Below are positions 41,211-49,293 of a stretch of 64,000 nt of DNA, one piece after another. The notes beneath the pieces were generated by a model. That model had not been told where the DNA came from. It ran no database searches and saw only the letters and a list, made by a program, of their open reading frames with translations. The position numbers were made by a program, and so were the translations under genes. Position 1 is the stretch's first letter. Every line of letters starts with the position of its first letter. This stretch comes from Glycomyces tritici (GTDB lineage: Bacteria > Actinomycetota > Actinomycetes > Mycobacteriales > Micromonosporaceae), in the NCBI RefSeq assembly GCF_030403505.1, contig NZ_JAUEMJ010000006.1, positions 255,126 to 319,125 of the forward strand. Reading direction: 5' to 3'.

Positions 41211-41977
41211 ATGATGACGGCGAATCAGCAGGTCGCGCTCGTGACAGGCGCGTCCTCAGGTATCGGCAAGGCGACGGCGGTCGCATTCGCCGACGCGCCG
41301 GCGTCGAGTACCTCGACCTCGACGTAACCGCCGACGAATCGGTCGCCGTCGCGGTCAAGCAGGTCATCGACCGATTCGGGCGCGTCGACGTCCTGGTCAA
41401 CAACGCCGGCGTCGGCACCTCCGGCGCCGCTGAAGAGTTCTCCGCCGCCCAGTCGCAGGACGTCTTCGACATCAATGTCTTCGGGGTCATGCGCATGACC
41501 AACGCGGTCCTGCCGCAGATGCGCGCGCAGCGGAGCGGACGGATCATCAACGTCTCCTCGCTCAGCGGCTTCGTGCCCAGCCCTTTCATGTCCCTGTACG
41601 TCGCCACCAAGCACGCGGTCGAGGGCTACTCGCAATCGCTCGACCATGAGGTCCGCGAGTACGGCGTCCGGGTCCTGCTCGTCGAGCCCGGCCCGATCAA
41701 CACCCCGTTCGGGGACCACAGCGTGCAGGCCGACACCCCGCTCCCGCTCTACACGGCGGGCCGGGCCAACTACGAGGAAGTGCTGGCGAAGAACGCCAAG
41801 AGCGGCGACGACCCCGCCGTCGTCGCTGAGGTGATCGTCGCGGCGGCCGCCGACCGCAACCCGAAGCTGCGGCGCACCGCCGGCTCGACGGCCGCGCGCA
41901 TCAGCGCCGTGCACCGCGTCGCCCCCGCCCGGGCCTTCGACCGCGTCATCCGCCGCTTCAACCGGATGCCGAACTGA
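41211..41977 (+). pseudogene. SDR family oxidoreductase, broken by an internal deletion
   Basis: Good ribosome site GGAGG and start ATGATGACGGCG, then VALVTGASSGIGKATAVAFADA as in an intact SDR. After codon 29 the frame is lost and ends at TAA 41325. The second frame resumes at GVEYLDLDVTADES (41300) and continues to a normal end through NNAGVG, the catalytic Ser in NVSSLSGF, YVATKHAVEGY and a C-terminus at 41977. Compared with the intact paralogue at 42044-42859, about 17 residues (roughly 50 bp, not a multiple of three) are missing. A deletion of this size is not a sequencing slip, so I call it a pseudogene. Confidence 0.85.
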
Positions 41978-41997
41978 CGCTCCGCGCAGACGCAGAC

Positions 41998-42023
41998 AGC
42001 CACTGGGACCACTCCCGGTGGCT
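41998..42023. terminator. Hairpin between convergent SDR copies
   Basis: 11-bp stem with one wobble (AGCCACTGGGA against TCCCGGTGGCT), CCAC loop, between the 3' ends of the SDR pseudogene and the intact SDR gene. Confidence 0.7.
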
Positions 42024-42043
42024 GCGTACTGTTGCGGCGGAAA

Positions 42044-42859
42044 CTAGGCGGGCAGGCCGTTGAACTTGCGGATGCCCTGGTCGAACGCGCTGGCTGGGGC
42101 GAAGCGGCGCAGCCTGCTCATGCGCCGGGCCATGGGGCCGGCGGTGTAGCGCAGCTTCGGCTTGGCGTCCGTGGCCGCGGCGACGATCGCGGCCGCCACG
42201 ATCGACGGGTCGTCGCCGTTCGAGAGCCCCGCAGCGAGCAGCTCGTCGTGGGCCGTTCGCTGGTCGACGTAGACCGGCAGCGAAGTCGCCGGCTTGAGGG
42301 TGTTCGCCTCGAACGCGGTGCTGGTGAGCGCGGGCTCGATGAGCAGCGCGCGGATGCCGAACTGGCGGATCTCGTGGTCCAGGGACTCGGTGTAGCCCTC
42401 GACGGCGTGCTTCGACGCGGCATAGATCGCCTGGTAGGGCGCGGGCGCGAAGCCGAGCGCGGACGAGACGTTGATGATGCGGCCGCTGCCTCTGGCCCGC
42501 ATGTGCGGCAGCACGGCCTTGGTCATGCGCATGACGCCGAAGACGTTGATGTCGAACACGGCCTGGTCCTCGGCGATCGAGCGTTCCTCCGCGGCGCCCG
42601 TGGTGCCGACGCCGGCGTTGTTGACCAGGACGTCGATCCTGCCGAAGTGCTCGACGACCTGCTCGACCGCTGCGGTCACCGAGTCGTCGTCGGCCACGTC
42701 GAGGGCGAGGAGCGTGAACCCGTCGCGTTCGGTGAGGCCGGAGGCCTTCCGGCTGGTGCCGGCGACCCGGAATCCCGCGCGGGTGAGCGCCAGTGCGGCG
42801 TCCCTGCCGATGCCTGAGGAAGCGCCCGTCACGAGCGCCACTGGCTTGTTCGTTGTCAT
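42044..42859 (-). CDS. SDR family NAD(P)-dependent oxidoreductase
   Basis: 271 residues. TGASSGIG, NNAGVG, catalytic Ser in NVSSALGF and YAASK are intact. C-terminal extension with the RRFAPASAFDQGIRKFNGLPA block typical of the 'oxidoreductase' SDR group often paired with TetR in actinobacteria. Paralogue of the broken gene at 41211-41977, facing it tail to tail. Substrate unknown. Probably regulated by the TetR at 41068 via the shared operator. Confidence 0.93.
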   Translation of the reverse strand: MTTNKPVALVTGASSGIGRDAALALTRAGFRVAGTSRKASGLTERDGFTLLALDVADDDSVTAAVEQVVEHFGRIDVLVNNAGVGTTGAAEERSIAEDQAVFDINVFGVMRMTKAVLPHMRARGSGRIINVSSALGFAPAPYQAIYAASKHAVEGYTESLDHEIRQFGIRALLIEPALTSTAFEANTLKPATSLPVYVDQRTAHDELLAAGLSNGDDPSIVAAAIVAAATDAKPKLRYTAGPMARRMSRLRRFAPASAFDQGIRKFNGLPA

Positions 42860-42884
42860 GTTCCCGCTCCTTGGTCTATTGGAT

Positions 42885-42956
42885 TACGATCGTCCTACCA
42901 TAAGTCGCGTGCGACGCCTGGGGCAATGATTCGGCGAAGATAAAATTATGGTCGTA
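42885..42956. promoter_or_regulatory. Operator-like sites upstream of the intact SDR gene
   Basis: TATGGTCGTA at 42947-42956 is the reverse of TACGACCATA near the TetR gene, followed on that strand by the same AT-rich run. A palindromic TACGATCGTC lies at 42885-42894, 25 bp before the SDR start. Confidence 0.55.
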
Positions 42957-42982
42957 CTCTCATGGGTTGCGGGGAATGCCAG

Positions 42983-43010
42983 CCGGGCCCGGGAGCACTC
43001 CCGGGCCCGG
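42983..43010. terminator. Strong GC hairpin
   Basis: Perfect 12-bp arms CCGGGCCCGGGA and complement with a GCAC loop. No intact gene ends here; it may be a relic terminator or lie in the remains of the sigma-factor gene. Confidence 0.45.
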
Positions 43011-43191
43011 ATGCCGCGCCGGTGGCGCCGCGACGCGGAGCGGCCAGTCGAGCAGGTGCAGGTGAAACGGCGGGCCCGGGCTCCTCGTCCGCGTCGACGG
43101 CGGGATCACGGTGCGGGTCGAGCACGGCCTCGTCACCGGCTCCTGCCACGTCCGCAACCCCGAGAAGCTGTCCCATATGGAGTCCACGTGA
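43011..43191 (+). pseudogene. Remnant of an ECF41/SigJ-type sigma factor C-terminus
   Basis: Reading frame fragments give RRWRRDAERPVEQVQV, a one-base shift at about 43065, then NGGPGLLVRVDGG and RNPEKLSHMEST before TGA at 43189. The pattern VNGxPGLLVRVDG ... RNPEKL is the end of the SnoaL-like domain fused to ECF41 sigma factors. The sigma-2/sigma-4 part and the promoter are absent, so this is a decayed tail. Confidence 0.6.
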
Positions 43192-43224
43192 GCCGCCGAT
43201 CGGGGAAGGCGGTTGGTCCGCGGA

Positions 43225-44223
43225 TCAGCGCTCGCGGGGCGGCGCGACCGACTCGCGCCATACGACCGTCTGCAGGTCGACCTCCGGTGCGGGGGCGTCG
43301 TCGCCGCGGATCGCGGCGATGAGGCGGCGCATCGAGTAGGCGCCGAGCCGCTGCCGGTCCTGGAACACGGTGGTGAGCGAGGGGATGAAGTGGATGCTCA
43401 GGGGCATGTCGTCCCAGCCCGTCACGCTCACGTCTCCGGGCACGGACCATCCGCGCTGGAGTGAGGCCCGGAGGGCCCCGGCCGCGAGGACGTCGTTCGC
43501 GGCGATGATCGCGAGCGGGGGGACGTCGTCCGGCAGCGCGCGGACGCACTCCCCGGCGTGGACGCCGCTCCAGTTGCCGCCCACGACGCCGACGGACTCG
43601 AGCCCGAGCCGGTCGACCGTCGCGAGGTAGGCGTCGCGGCGCGCGACGGCCGCGGGGTAGTCGACGGGACCCGCGATGTGCAGGAACCGCCGGTGCCCGA
43701 GGCTTGCGAGCTGCTCCATCATCTCCACGACCGGGCGCGCGTCGCTGAACGCGCCCGTGGCGTGCAGTTCCTCGTCGAACTCGGTGAGCGCGAGGAACGC
43801 CGGGGCCGACTCCCCGGAGGAGAGCCGCGGCGTCGGCAGCGGGGAGAACGAGAGGACGCCCTCGTACTCGAACGAGTTGATGAGCGCGTCCACCTCCTGC
43901 GCGTGCTCGTCGGCCTCGCGCGCGAGGTTGACGACTTCGACCGTGTAGCCGGCCTCCCGCGCGGTCGCCACGGCGCCTTCGAGGAGGGCGCCGAGCGGGT
44001 TCAGCCCCGGCACGGGGATGACGATCGCGAGCCGCCCGGTCCGCTGCGTGCGCATGGTGCGCGCGGCGAGGTTGGGGCGGTAGTTGAGCTCTCCGGCCGC
44101 GCGCAGCACCTTCTCCCGGGTGGCGGTCGAGATGCCGTTGCGCCCGGTGAACACGAACGAGACGGTCGACTGCGAGACCCCCGCGAGCCGTGCGACGTCG
44201 TGGCTGGTCGGCCGTTTCCCCAT
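43225..44223 (-). CDS. LacI family transcriptional regulator
   Basis: 332 residues. HTH: TSHDVARLAGVSQSTVSFVFTGRNGIS at residues 6-32, hinge helix NLAARTMRTQRT, then the periplasmic-binding-protein-like sensor domain (core motifs IIAANDVLAAGAL and VSVTGWDDMPLS). Divergent from the sugar-oxidoreductase/ABC/GH30 unit; a palindrome between them is the evident operator. The ligand is likely a product of xylan breakdown; inferred. Confidence 0.94.
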   Translation of the reverse strand: MGKRPTSHDVARLAGVSQSTVSFVFTGRNGISTATREKVLRAAGELNYRPNLAARTMRTQRTGRLAIVIPVPGLNPLGALLEGAVATAREAGYTVEVVNLAREADEHAQEVDALINSFEYEGVLSFSPLPTPRLSSGESAPAFLALTEFDEELHATGAFSDARPVVEMMEQLASLGHRRFLHIAGPVDYPAAVARRDAYLATVDRLGLESVGVVGGNWSGVHAGECVRALPDDVPPLAIIAANDVLAAGALRASLQRGWSVPGDVSVTGWDDMPLSIHFIPSLTTVFQDRQRLGAYSMRRLIAAIRGDDAPAPEVDLQTVVWRESVAPPRER

Positions 44224-44293
44224 GTCTGCGTCCTCCCCCTCGAGAATCCCGCGCGGAAGCCTTGACCTGGCGGGTGTGGCGTGCTCATACTAC

Positions 44294-44320
44294 CTACTAC
44301 GTCTTAGTAATACGTAGTAG
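44294..44320. promoter_or_regulatory. LacI operator (27-bp inverted repeat)
   Basis: Perfect 9-bp arms CTACTACGT (44294-44302) and ACGTAGTAG (44312-44320) around CTTAGTAAT, AT-rich, 15 bp before the first gene of the catabolic unit and 70 bp before the LacI start. Confidence 0.75.
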
Positions 44321-44335
44321 AACTTGCGAGGAAGC

Positions 44336-45469
44336 ATGCTCAGAGTCGGAGTCATCGGGACCGGCGGGATCGCCGGCGCGCATATCGGCGGGTACCTCGC
44401 GTTCCCCCAGGAGTGCGAGATCGTCGCGCTCGCCGATGTGGTGCCGGGCAAGGCCGCCGAGAAGGCCGCGTCGTCCGGGCTGCCGAACGCGGTCGGGTAC
44501 GACGACCCCCTGCGGATGATCGCGGAGGCCCGCCTCGACCTGGTGAGCATCGCGACCCCGCCGTCCACCCACGCCGCGCTCTCGGTCGCCGCACTCGACG
44601 CGGGCGTGAACGTACTGGTCGAGAAGCCGATGGCGCCCTCCCTCGAGGAATGCGACGCGATGCTCGCGGCCCAGGAGCGCTCGGGCAAGCTGCTCTCGGT
44701 GGTGGCGCAGAACCGCTTCCGCGACGACCTCGCCACCCTCAAGACCGTGCTCGACTCCGGGCTCCTCGGCTCCGTCTCGCACGTGCGGGTCGACTCGGCC
44801 TGGTGGCGCGGCCTGCCGTACTACGACCTGTGGTGGCGCGGCACCTGGGAGAAGGAGGGCGGCGGCTGCACCCTCAACCACGCGATCCACCACATCGACC
44901 TCCTGCTGTGGCTGCTCGGGAGCCCCACCGAGATCACGGCGATGCTCGCGAACGCGCAGCACGACAACAGCGAGGTCGAGGACCTCTCGGTCGCGGTGCT
45001 CCGGTTCGAGCGGGGCCTGGCCCAGCTCACCAGCTCGGTGGTGCACCACGGCGAGGAGCAGGCGATCGTCGTCCAGGGCGAGCGGGCCCGGGTCTCCCAG
45101 CCGTGGAAGGTCATCGCCGAGCGCTCCGGCGACGGCGGGTTCCCCGCGCCGGGCGGCGACCCCGAACTGGTCGCGGCCATCGAAGCGGTCGTCGCGGCAC
45201 GCGAGCCGCTGCGCCACCACGGGCACGAAGGCCAGATCGGCGACCTCCTCGGCGCGATCCGCGACGGGCGCGCACCCATCGCGGACGGCAAGGACGGACG
45301 CGCGGCCATCGAGGTCGTCACCGCGATCTACAAGGCCGGCATCGAGCGGGAGTTCGTCGCCCTGCCGCTGCAGGCCGACGACCCCTACTACCGGGCCGGC
45401 CGGCTCGTGGAGCACGCCCCGCACTTCTACGAGAAGCAGCGCTCGCTCGCCGAGGCGGCGAGCTCATGA
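44336..45469 (+). CDS. Gfo/Idh/MocA family oxidoreductase
   Basis: 377 residues from the ATG at 44336 (GAGGA upstream). Rossmann motif GVIGTGGIAGAH and the EKPMAPS motif; the second domain has HAIHHIDLLLWLLG, the usual helix with catalytic His/Asp. It oxidises, epimerises or dehydrates a sugar or cyclitol with NAD(P). First gene of the unit; overlaps the cupin gene (ATGA). Confidence 0.92.
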   Translation: MLRVGVIGTGGIAGAHIGGYLAFPQECEIVALADVVPGKAAEKAASSGLPNAVGYDDPLRMIAEARLDLVSIATPPSTHAALSVAALDAGVNVLVEKPMAPSLEECDAMLAAQERSGKLLSVVAQNRFRDDLATLKTVLDSGLLGSVSHVRVDSAWWRGLPYYDLWWRGTWEKEGGGCTLNHAIHHIDLLLWLLGSPTEITAMLANAQHDNSEVEDLSVAVLRFERGLAQLTSSVVHHGEEQAIVVQGERARVSQPWKVIAERSGDGGFPAPGGDPELVAAIEAVVAAREPLRHHGHEGQIGDLLGAIRDGRAPIADGKDGRAAIEVVTAIYKAGIEREFVALPLQADDPYYRAGRLVEHAPHFYEKQRSLAEAASS

Positions 45470-46197
45470 GCGCCTCCTCCTTCCCCGGCGGGACCTCGCT
45501 CTCGAACCTCGACGTCTACGACGGCGCCGCCCCCGACGGCGTCTGCGGCGGCAGCCCCCACATGCACCTCGTCTCGACCGAGGCGTACGTCGTCACCGGA
45601 GGCCGCGGCGCGCTCCAGACGATCGACGGCGAGGGCTTCCGCGAGACCGCGCTCGAAGCGGGATCGGTCGTCTGGTTCACGCCCGGCACGATCCACCGCG
45701 CCGTGAACCGCGGCGGGCTCAACGTCGTCGTGCTCATGAGCAACGCGGGCCTGCCCGAAGCCGGCGACGCGGTCATGACCTTCCCCGCCGCCACCGTCGC
45801 CGATCCGGCCGCGTACGCGGCGGCCGCCTCGCTCGGCGACTCCTACGGCCGGGCCGAGCGCGCGGCGCAGCGCCGCGACCTCGCCGTGGCCGGATTCGAG
45901 ACCCTGCGCGACGCGCTCCTCGCCGGGGACCGCGGACCGCTCGAGGAGTTCCACGCGGCGGCGGGCGCGCTCGTCCGCGACCGCGCCGCCGCCTGGGGCC
46001 GGCTCGTCCGCGAACGCCCCCTCGCGCAGGCCGAACACTCGCTCGCCCTGACCGAGGCGGTCGCCCGCGGCGACATCGCCCACCTCGGCGAGGCCCGCGT
46101 GCAGCAGGCGGTCCCCTCCGCAGGCGAACGCGGATTCGGCATGTGCGGCCGCCTGCGCACCTACGACGTCACCGATGACAAGGAGAACCTGCAGTGA
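45466..46197 (+). CDS. Cupin domain protein
   Basis: 243 residues. Cupin motif 1 with H32, H34 and E39 (PHMHLVSTEAY) and motif 2 with H77 (PGTIHRAVN) give a full metal site. The C-terminal ~110 residues are helical and unassigned. Sits between two Gfo/Idh genes with overlaps at both ends, so it is translated with them; it may be a sugar isomerase or lyase of the same pathway. Exact reaction unknown. Confidence 0.85.
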   Translation: MSASSFPGGTSLSNLDVYDGAAPDGVCGGSPHMHLVSTEAYVVTGGRGALQTIDGEGFRETALEAGSVVWFTPGTIHRAVNRGGLNVVVLMSNAGLPEAGDAVMTFPAATVADPAAYAAAASLGDSYGRAERAAQRRDLAVAGFETLRDALLAGDRGPLEEFHAAAGALVRDRAAAWGRLVRERPLAQAEHSLALTEAVARGDIAHLGEARVQQAVPSAGERGFGMCGRLRTYDVTDDKENLQ

Positions 46198-47255
46198 GCC
46201 ACCCCTACGTCTTCGACCCCCTCCCGCAGCCCGTCGTCGAACCCGGCGAGTTCGCGTTCGCGGCGGTCGGCCTCGACCACGCCCACATCTACGGCATGAC
46301 CGACGGCCTCACCGGCGCCGGCGCGACCGTCACCTGGGTGTACGACGACGACCCCGGCCGGGCCGCCGCGTTCGCCGAGCGGTACCCGACCGCGCGCATC
46401 GCCTCCTCGGAGCAGGAGGTGCTCGACGACCCCGACGTGCGCCTCGTCGCGTCGGCCGCGATCCCCTCCGAGCGGGCCCCGATCGGCCTGCGCGCCATCG
46501 AAGCCGGCAAGGACGCGTTCGTCGACAAAGCGCCGATGACCACGCTCGCGCAGCTCGAAGCCGTCCGCGAGGCGACCGCCCGCACCGGCCGCAAATACGC
46601 GGTCTACTACGGCGAGCGGATCCACGCCGAGGCCGCGATCCTCGCCGGCCAGCTCATCGAGCGCGACGCGATCGGCAAGGTCCTCCAGGTCGTGTGCTTC
46701 GGCCCGCACCGCATCGGCGGGGGCCGCCCGGACTGGTTCTACGACCCCGCGCAGTACGGCGGCATCCTCTGCGACATCGGCAGCCACAACTTCGAGCAGA
46801 TGCTCTACTACACGGGCGCGGCGGACGGGCGCGTCTCGACCTCGACCGTGGCGAACTACGCCCACCCGGACACCCCCGGCCTGCAGGACTTCGGCGACGC
46901 CCACGTCGTGCTCGACAACGGCACCACCGGGTACGTGCGCGTCGACTGGTTCACCCCCGAAGGCCTGGGCGTCTTCGGCGACGGCCGCACGCTCCTGCTC
47001 GGCACGGACGGCTACATCGAGCTGCGCAAGTACATCGACATCGGCACCGACAACGGCGGCGGGCAGGTCCTCCTGGTCAACCAGAAGGGGCAGTACCGGT
47101 TCAACGCGAACGGCCTGACCGGCTTCCCGTACTTCGGCCGGCTCATCCGCGACTGCATCGACCGCACCGAGACCGCCATGACCCAGGCGCACGCGCTGAA
47201 GGCCGCCGAGCTCAGCCTCCAGGCGCAGGTCGGCGCCACCGTCCTCGCCCCGTAA
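46194..47255 (+). CDS. Gfo/Idh/MocA family oxidoreductase (second)
   Basis: 353 residues from a GTG at 46194 overlapping the cupin stop (GTGA). N-terminus contains AAVGLDHAHIYGM in place of the usual GxGxxG order, and the EKP motif is replaced by DKAPMTT. GGILCDIGSHNFEQMLYYTG is the conserved helix of the substrate domain. Its divergent cofactor motifs suggest a different reaction from the first copy. Confidence 0.9.
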   Translation: MSHPYVFDPLPQPVVEPGEFAFAAVGLDHAHIYGMTDGLTGAGATVTWVYDDDPGRAAAFAERYPTARIASSEQEVLDDPDVRLVASAAIPSERAPIGLRAIEAGKDAFVDKAPMTTLAQLEAVREATARTGRKYAVYYGERIHAEAAILAGQLIERDAIGKVLQVVCFGPHRIGGGRPDWFYDPAQYGGILCDIGSHNFEQMLYYTGAADGRVSTSTVANYAHPDTPGLQDFGDAHVVLDNGTTGYVRVDWFTPEGLGVFGDGRTLLLGTDGYIELRKYIDIGTDNGGGQVLLVNQKGQYRFNANGLTGFPYFGRLIRDCIDRTETAMTQAHALKAAELSLQAQVGATVLAP

Positions 47256-47293
47256 CCGGTGAGCTCCGAGACCACGACGATGTGGAGTTCCGT

Positions 47294-48304
47294 ATGACGC
47301 AATCCGTTGACGCGCACCCGCGGCCCGGGAGCGGGACGCGGGCGGTCCCGGCCATGCGGGCCGGGCGGCGCCTGTTCCACCAGTCCCCGAGACCGCGCGC
47401 GAAGCAGACGTGGCGCCGCGCCATCGCCCGCGACTGGCGGCTGTACACGTTCCTGGTGGTCCCGCTCGTGTTCCTGCTGGTGTTCAAGTACATCCCGATG
47501 CTCGGGAACGTCATCGCCTTCCGGCGGTTCCGCCCCGGCGGCTCGATCTTCGGCGACGAGTGGGTCGGCTTCTACTACTTCGAAGCCTTCGTCACGAACC
47601 AGCAGTTCTGGACGGTCTTCGGGAACACCGTGGCCCTCGGCGGCCTCACGCTCCTGGTCACCTTCCCGCTCCCGATCATCCTCGCGCTCATGCTCAACGA
47701 GCTGCGCTCGCGCCGGTTCAAGCGGCTCGTGCAGACCATCTCGTACCTGCCGCACTTCATGTCGATCGTGATCGTCGCGGGGCTCGTGCTGCAGCTGACG
47801 GCGCTCAACGGCACGGTCAACCAGGTCGTCGAGGCCATGGGCGCCGATCCCGTGCCGTTCATGCAGCGGCCGGAGTGGTTCCGCACGATCTACGTGTCGT
47901 CGGAGGTCTGGCAGACCGTCGGCTGGGGCACCATCCTGTACCTCGCCGCGCTCACCACGATCGACGACCAGCTCTACGAGGCGGCGCGGGTCGACGGCGC
48001 CAACCGCTGGAGGCAGACCTGGCACATCACGCTGCCGGGCATCCGCCCGACGATGATGGTGCTCCTCATCTTGAACATCGGCTCCTTCATGGCCGTGGGC
48101 TTCGAGAAGGTGCTGCTGCTGCAGAACCCGCTCGTCTACTCGACGGGCGACGTCATCGCGACCTACCTCTACCGCGTCGGCATCCAGTCCGCCCAGTTCT
48201 CGTACGGCACGGCGATCGGCCTCTTCGAGGCCGTCATCGGCCTGGTGCTGGTGCTGTTCGCGAACGGCCTCTCCCGTCGAATGGTTGGAACCTCGCTATG
48301 GTGA
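47294..48304 (+). CDS. Carbohydrate ABC transporter permease, LplB type
   Basis: 336 residues, six helices after an Arg-rich N-terminus. COG4209 features: FKYIPMLGNVIAFRRFRPGG near the start and the EAA loop YEAARVDGANRWRQTWHITLPGI. Pairs with the next permease and the LipO-type binding protein. No ATPase gene is present, so a shared ATPase (MsiK-like) elsewhere is expected. Confidence 0.93.
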   Translation: MTQSVDAHPRPGSGTRAVPAMRAGRRLFHQSPRPRAKQTWRRAIARDWRLYTFLVVPLVFLLVFKYIPMLGNVIAFRRFRPGGSIFGDEWVGFYYFEAFVTNQQFWTVFGNTVALGGLTLLVTFPLPIILALMLNELRSRRFKRLVQTISYLPHFMSIVIVAGLVLQLTALNGTVNQVVEAMGADPVPFMQRPEWFRTIYVSSEVWQTVGWGTILYLAALTTIDDQLYEAARVDGANRWRQTWHITLPGIRPTMMVLLILNIGSFMAVGFEKVLLLQNPLVYSTGDVIATYLYRVGIQSAQFSYGTAIGLFEAVIGLVLVLFANGLSRRMVGTSLW

Positions 48305-49230
48305 CCGAAACCCTGCCCCCGAAGCCCGACATTGCGCACGTCCGCAAGGAGACGGGGGTGATCCGGGAGTCGCTCGGCTACCGCGTCTTCCGCGTCGCCA
48401 ACGCGATCGTGCTCGTGCTGGTGTGCGTGGTGACCCTGTACCCGTTCGCGAACCTCGTCGCGAAGGCGTTCTCGTCGGAGGGCTACATCGCGGCCGGCGA
48501 GGTGAACCTCATCCCCCGCGGGTTCAACCTCGAGACGTTCCGGGTCGTCCTCAGCGACGACCTCTTCTGGACGAACTACGCCAACACGTTGCTCTACACG
48601 GTCGTCGGCACCGTGATCGCCATGGCGATCACCTCGACCTACGCCTACGCGCTCAGCAAGCCGCACTTGAAGGGCCGCGGTTTCTTCGTCGGCATCGCCG
48701 TGTTCACGATGTTCTTCGGCGGCGGCCTCATCCCGAACTACATCCTCGTCGCCAACACCCTCGGCTGGCGCAACAGCATGTGGGCGGTCGTCGTGCCGGG
48801 CGCGCTGAGCGTCTTCAACCTGCTGGTAATGAAGGCGTTCTTCGAGAACTTCCCGGCCGAGCTCGAAGAGGCCGCGGCGATCGACGGGCTCACGACCTAC
48901 GGCGTCTTCTTCCGCATCGTCCTGCCGCTGTCCAAGGCGGTCATCGCGACCATGACCCTGTTCTACGCGGTCGGCCTCTGGAACTCGTGGTTCGCCGCGT
49001 TCCTCTACATGGACGACAAGTCGCTCTTCCCTGTAACCGTTTACCTGCGCAATCTCATCGCCGCGGCCACAGGGACGCAGGAGATCGGCGACGGCGGCGA
49101 GGCCGTCCAGGTCGCCTCCAACATCCAAGCGGTGACGATGCTGCTCACCGTCCTGCCGATCATCTGCCTCTATCCGTTCGTCCAGCGCTATTTCGTCTCG
49201 GGCGTGATGCTCGGGTCGGTCAAGGGCTGA
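48298..49230 (+). CDS. Carbohydrate ABC transporter permease, LplC/YtcP type
   Basis: 310 residues, six helices. EAA loop LEEAAAIDGLTTYGVFFRIVLPL; FGGGLIPNYILVANTLGWRNS is typical of COG0395/LplC. The ATG overlaps the end of the LplB gene. Forms the heterodimeric channel with LplB. Confidence 0.93.
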   Translation: MVTETLPPKPDIAHVRKETGVIRESLGYRVFRVANAIVLVLVCVVTLYPFANLVAKAFSSEGYIAAGEVNLIPRGFNLETFRVVLSDDLFWTNYANTLLYTVVGTVIAMAITSTYAYALSKPHLKGRGFFVGIAVFTMFFGGGLIPNYILVANTLGWRNSMWAVVVPGALSVFNLLVMKAFFENFPAELEEAAAIDGLTTYGVFFRIVLPLSKAVIATMTLFYAVGLWNSWFAAFLYMDDKSLFPVTVYLRNLIAAATGTQEIGDGGEAVQVASNIQAVTMLLTVLPIICLYPFVQRYFVSGVMLGSVKG

Positions 49231-49293
49231 CGAGACCCCTCACAACTGCATTCCATCCGCGTCGAAACAACGACGTTCCGAACAGGAGAAACC

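Noticed and set aside
43069..43191. Independent small gene ending RNPEKLSHMEST
   Set aside because: No start codon with ribosome site in frame and a frameshift before it; fits a sigma-factor remnant better.
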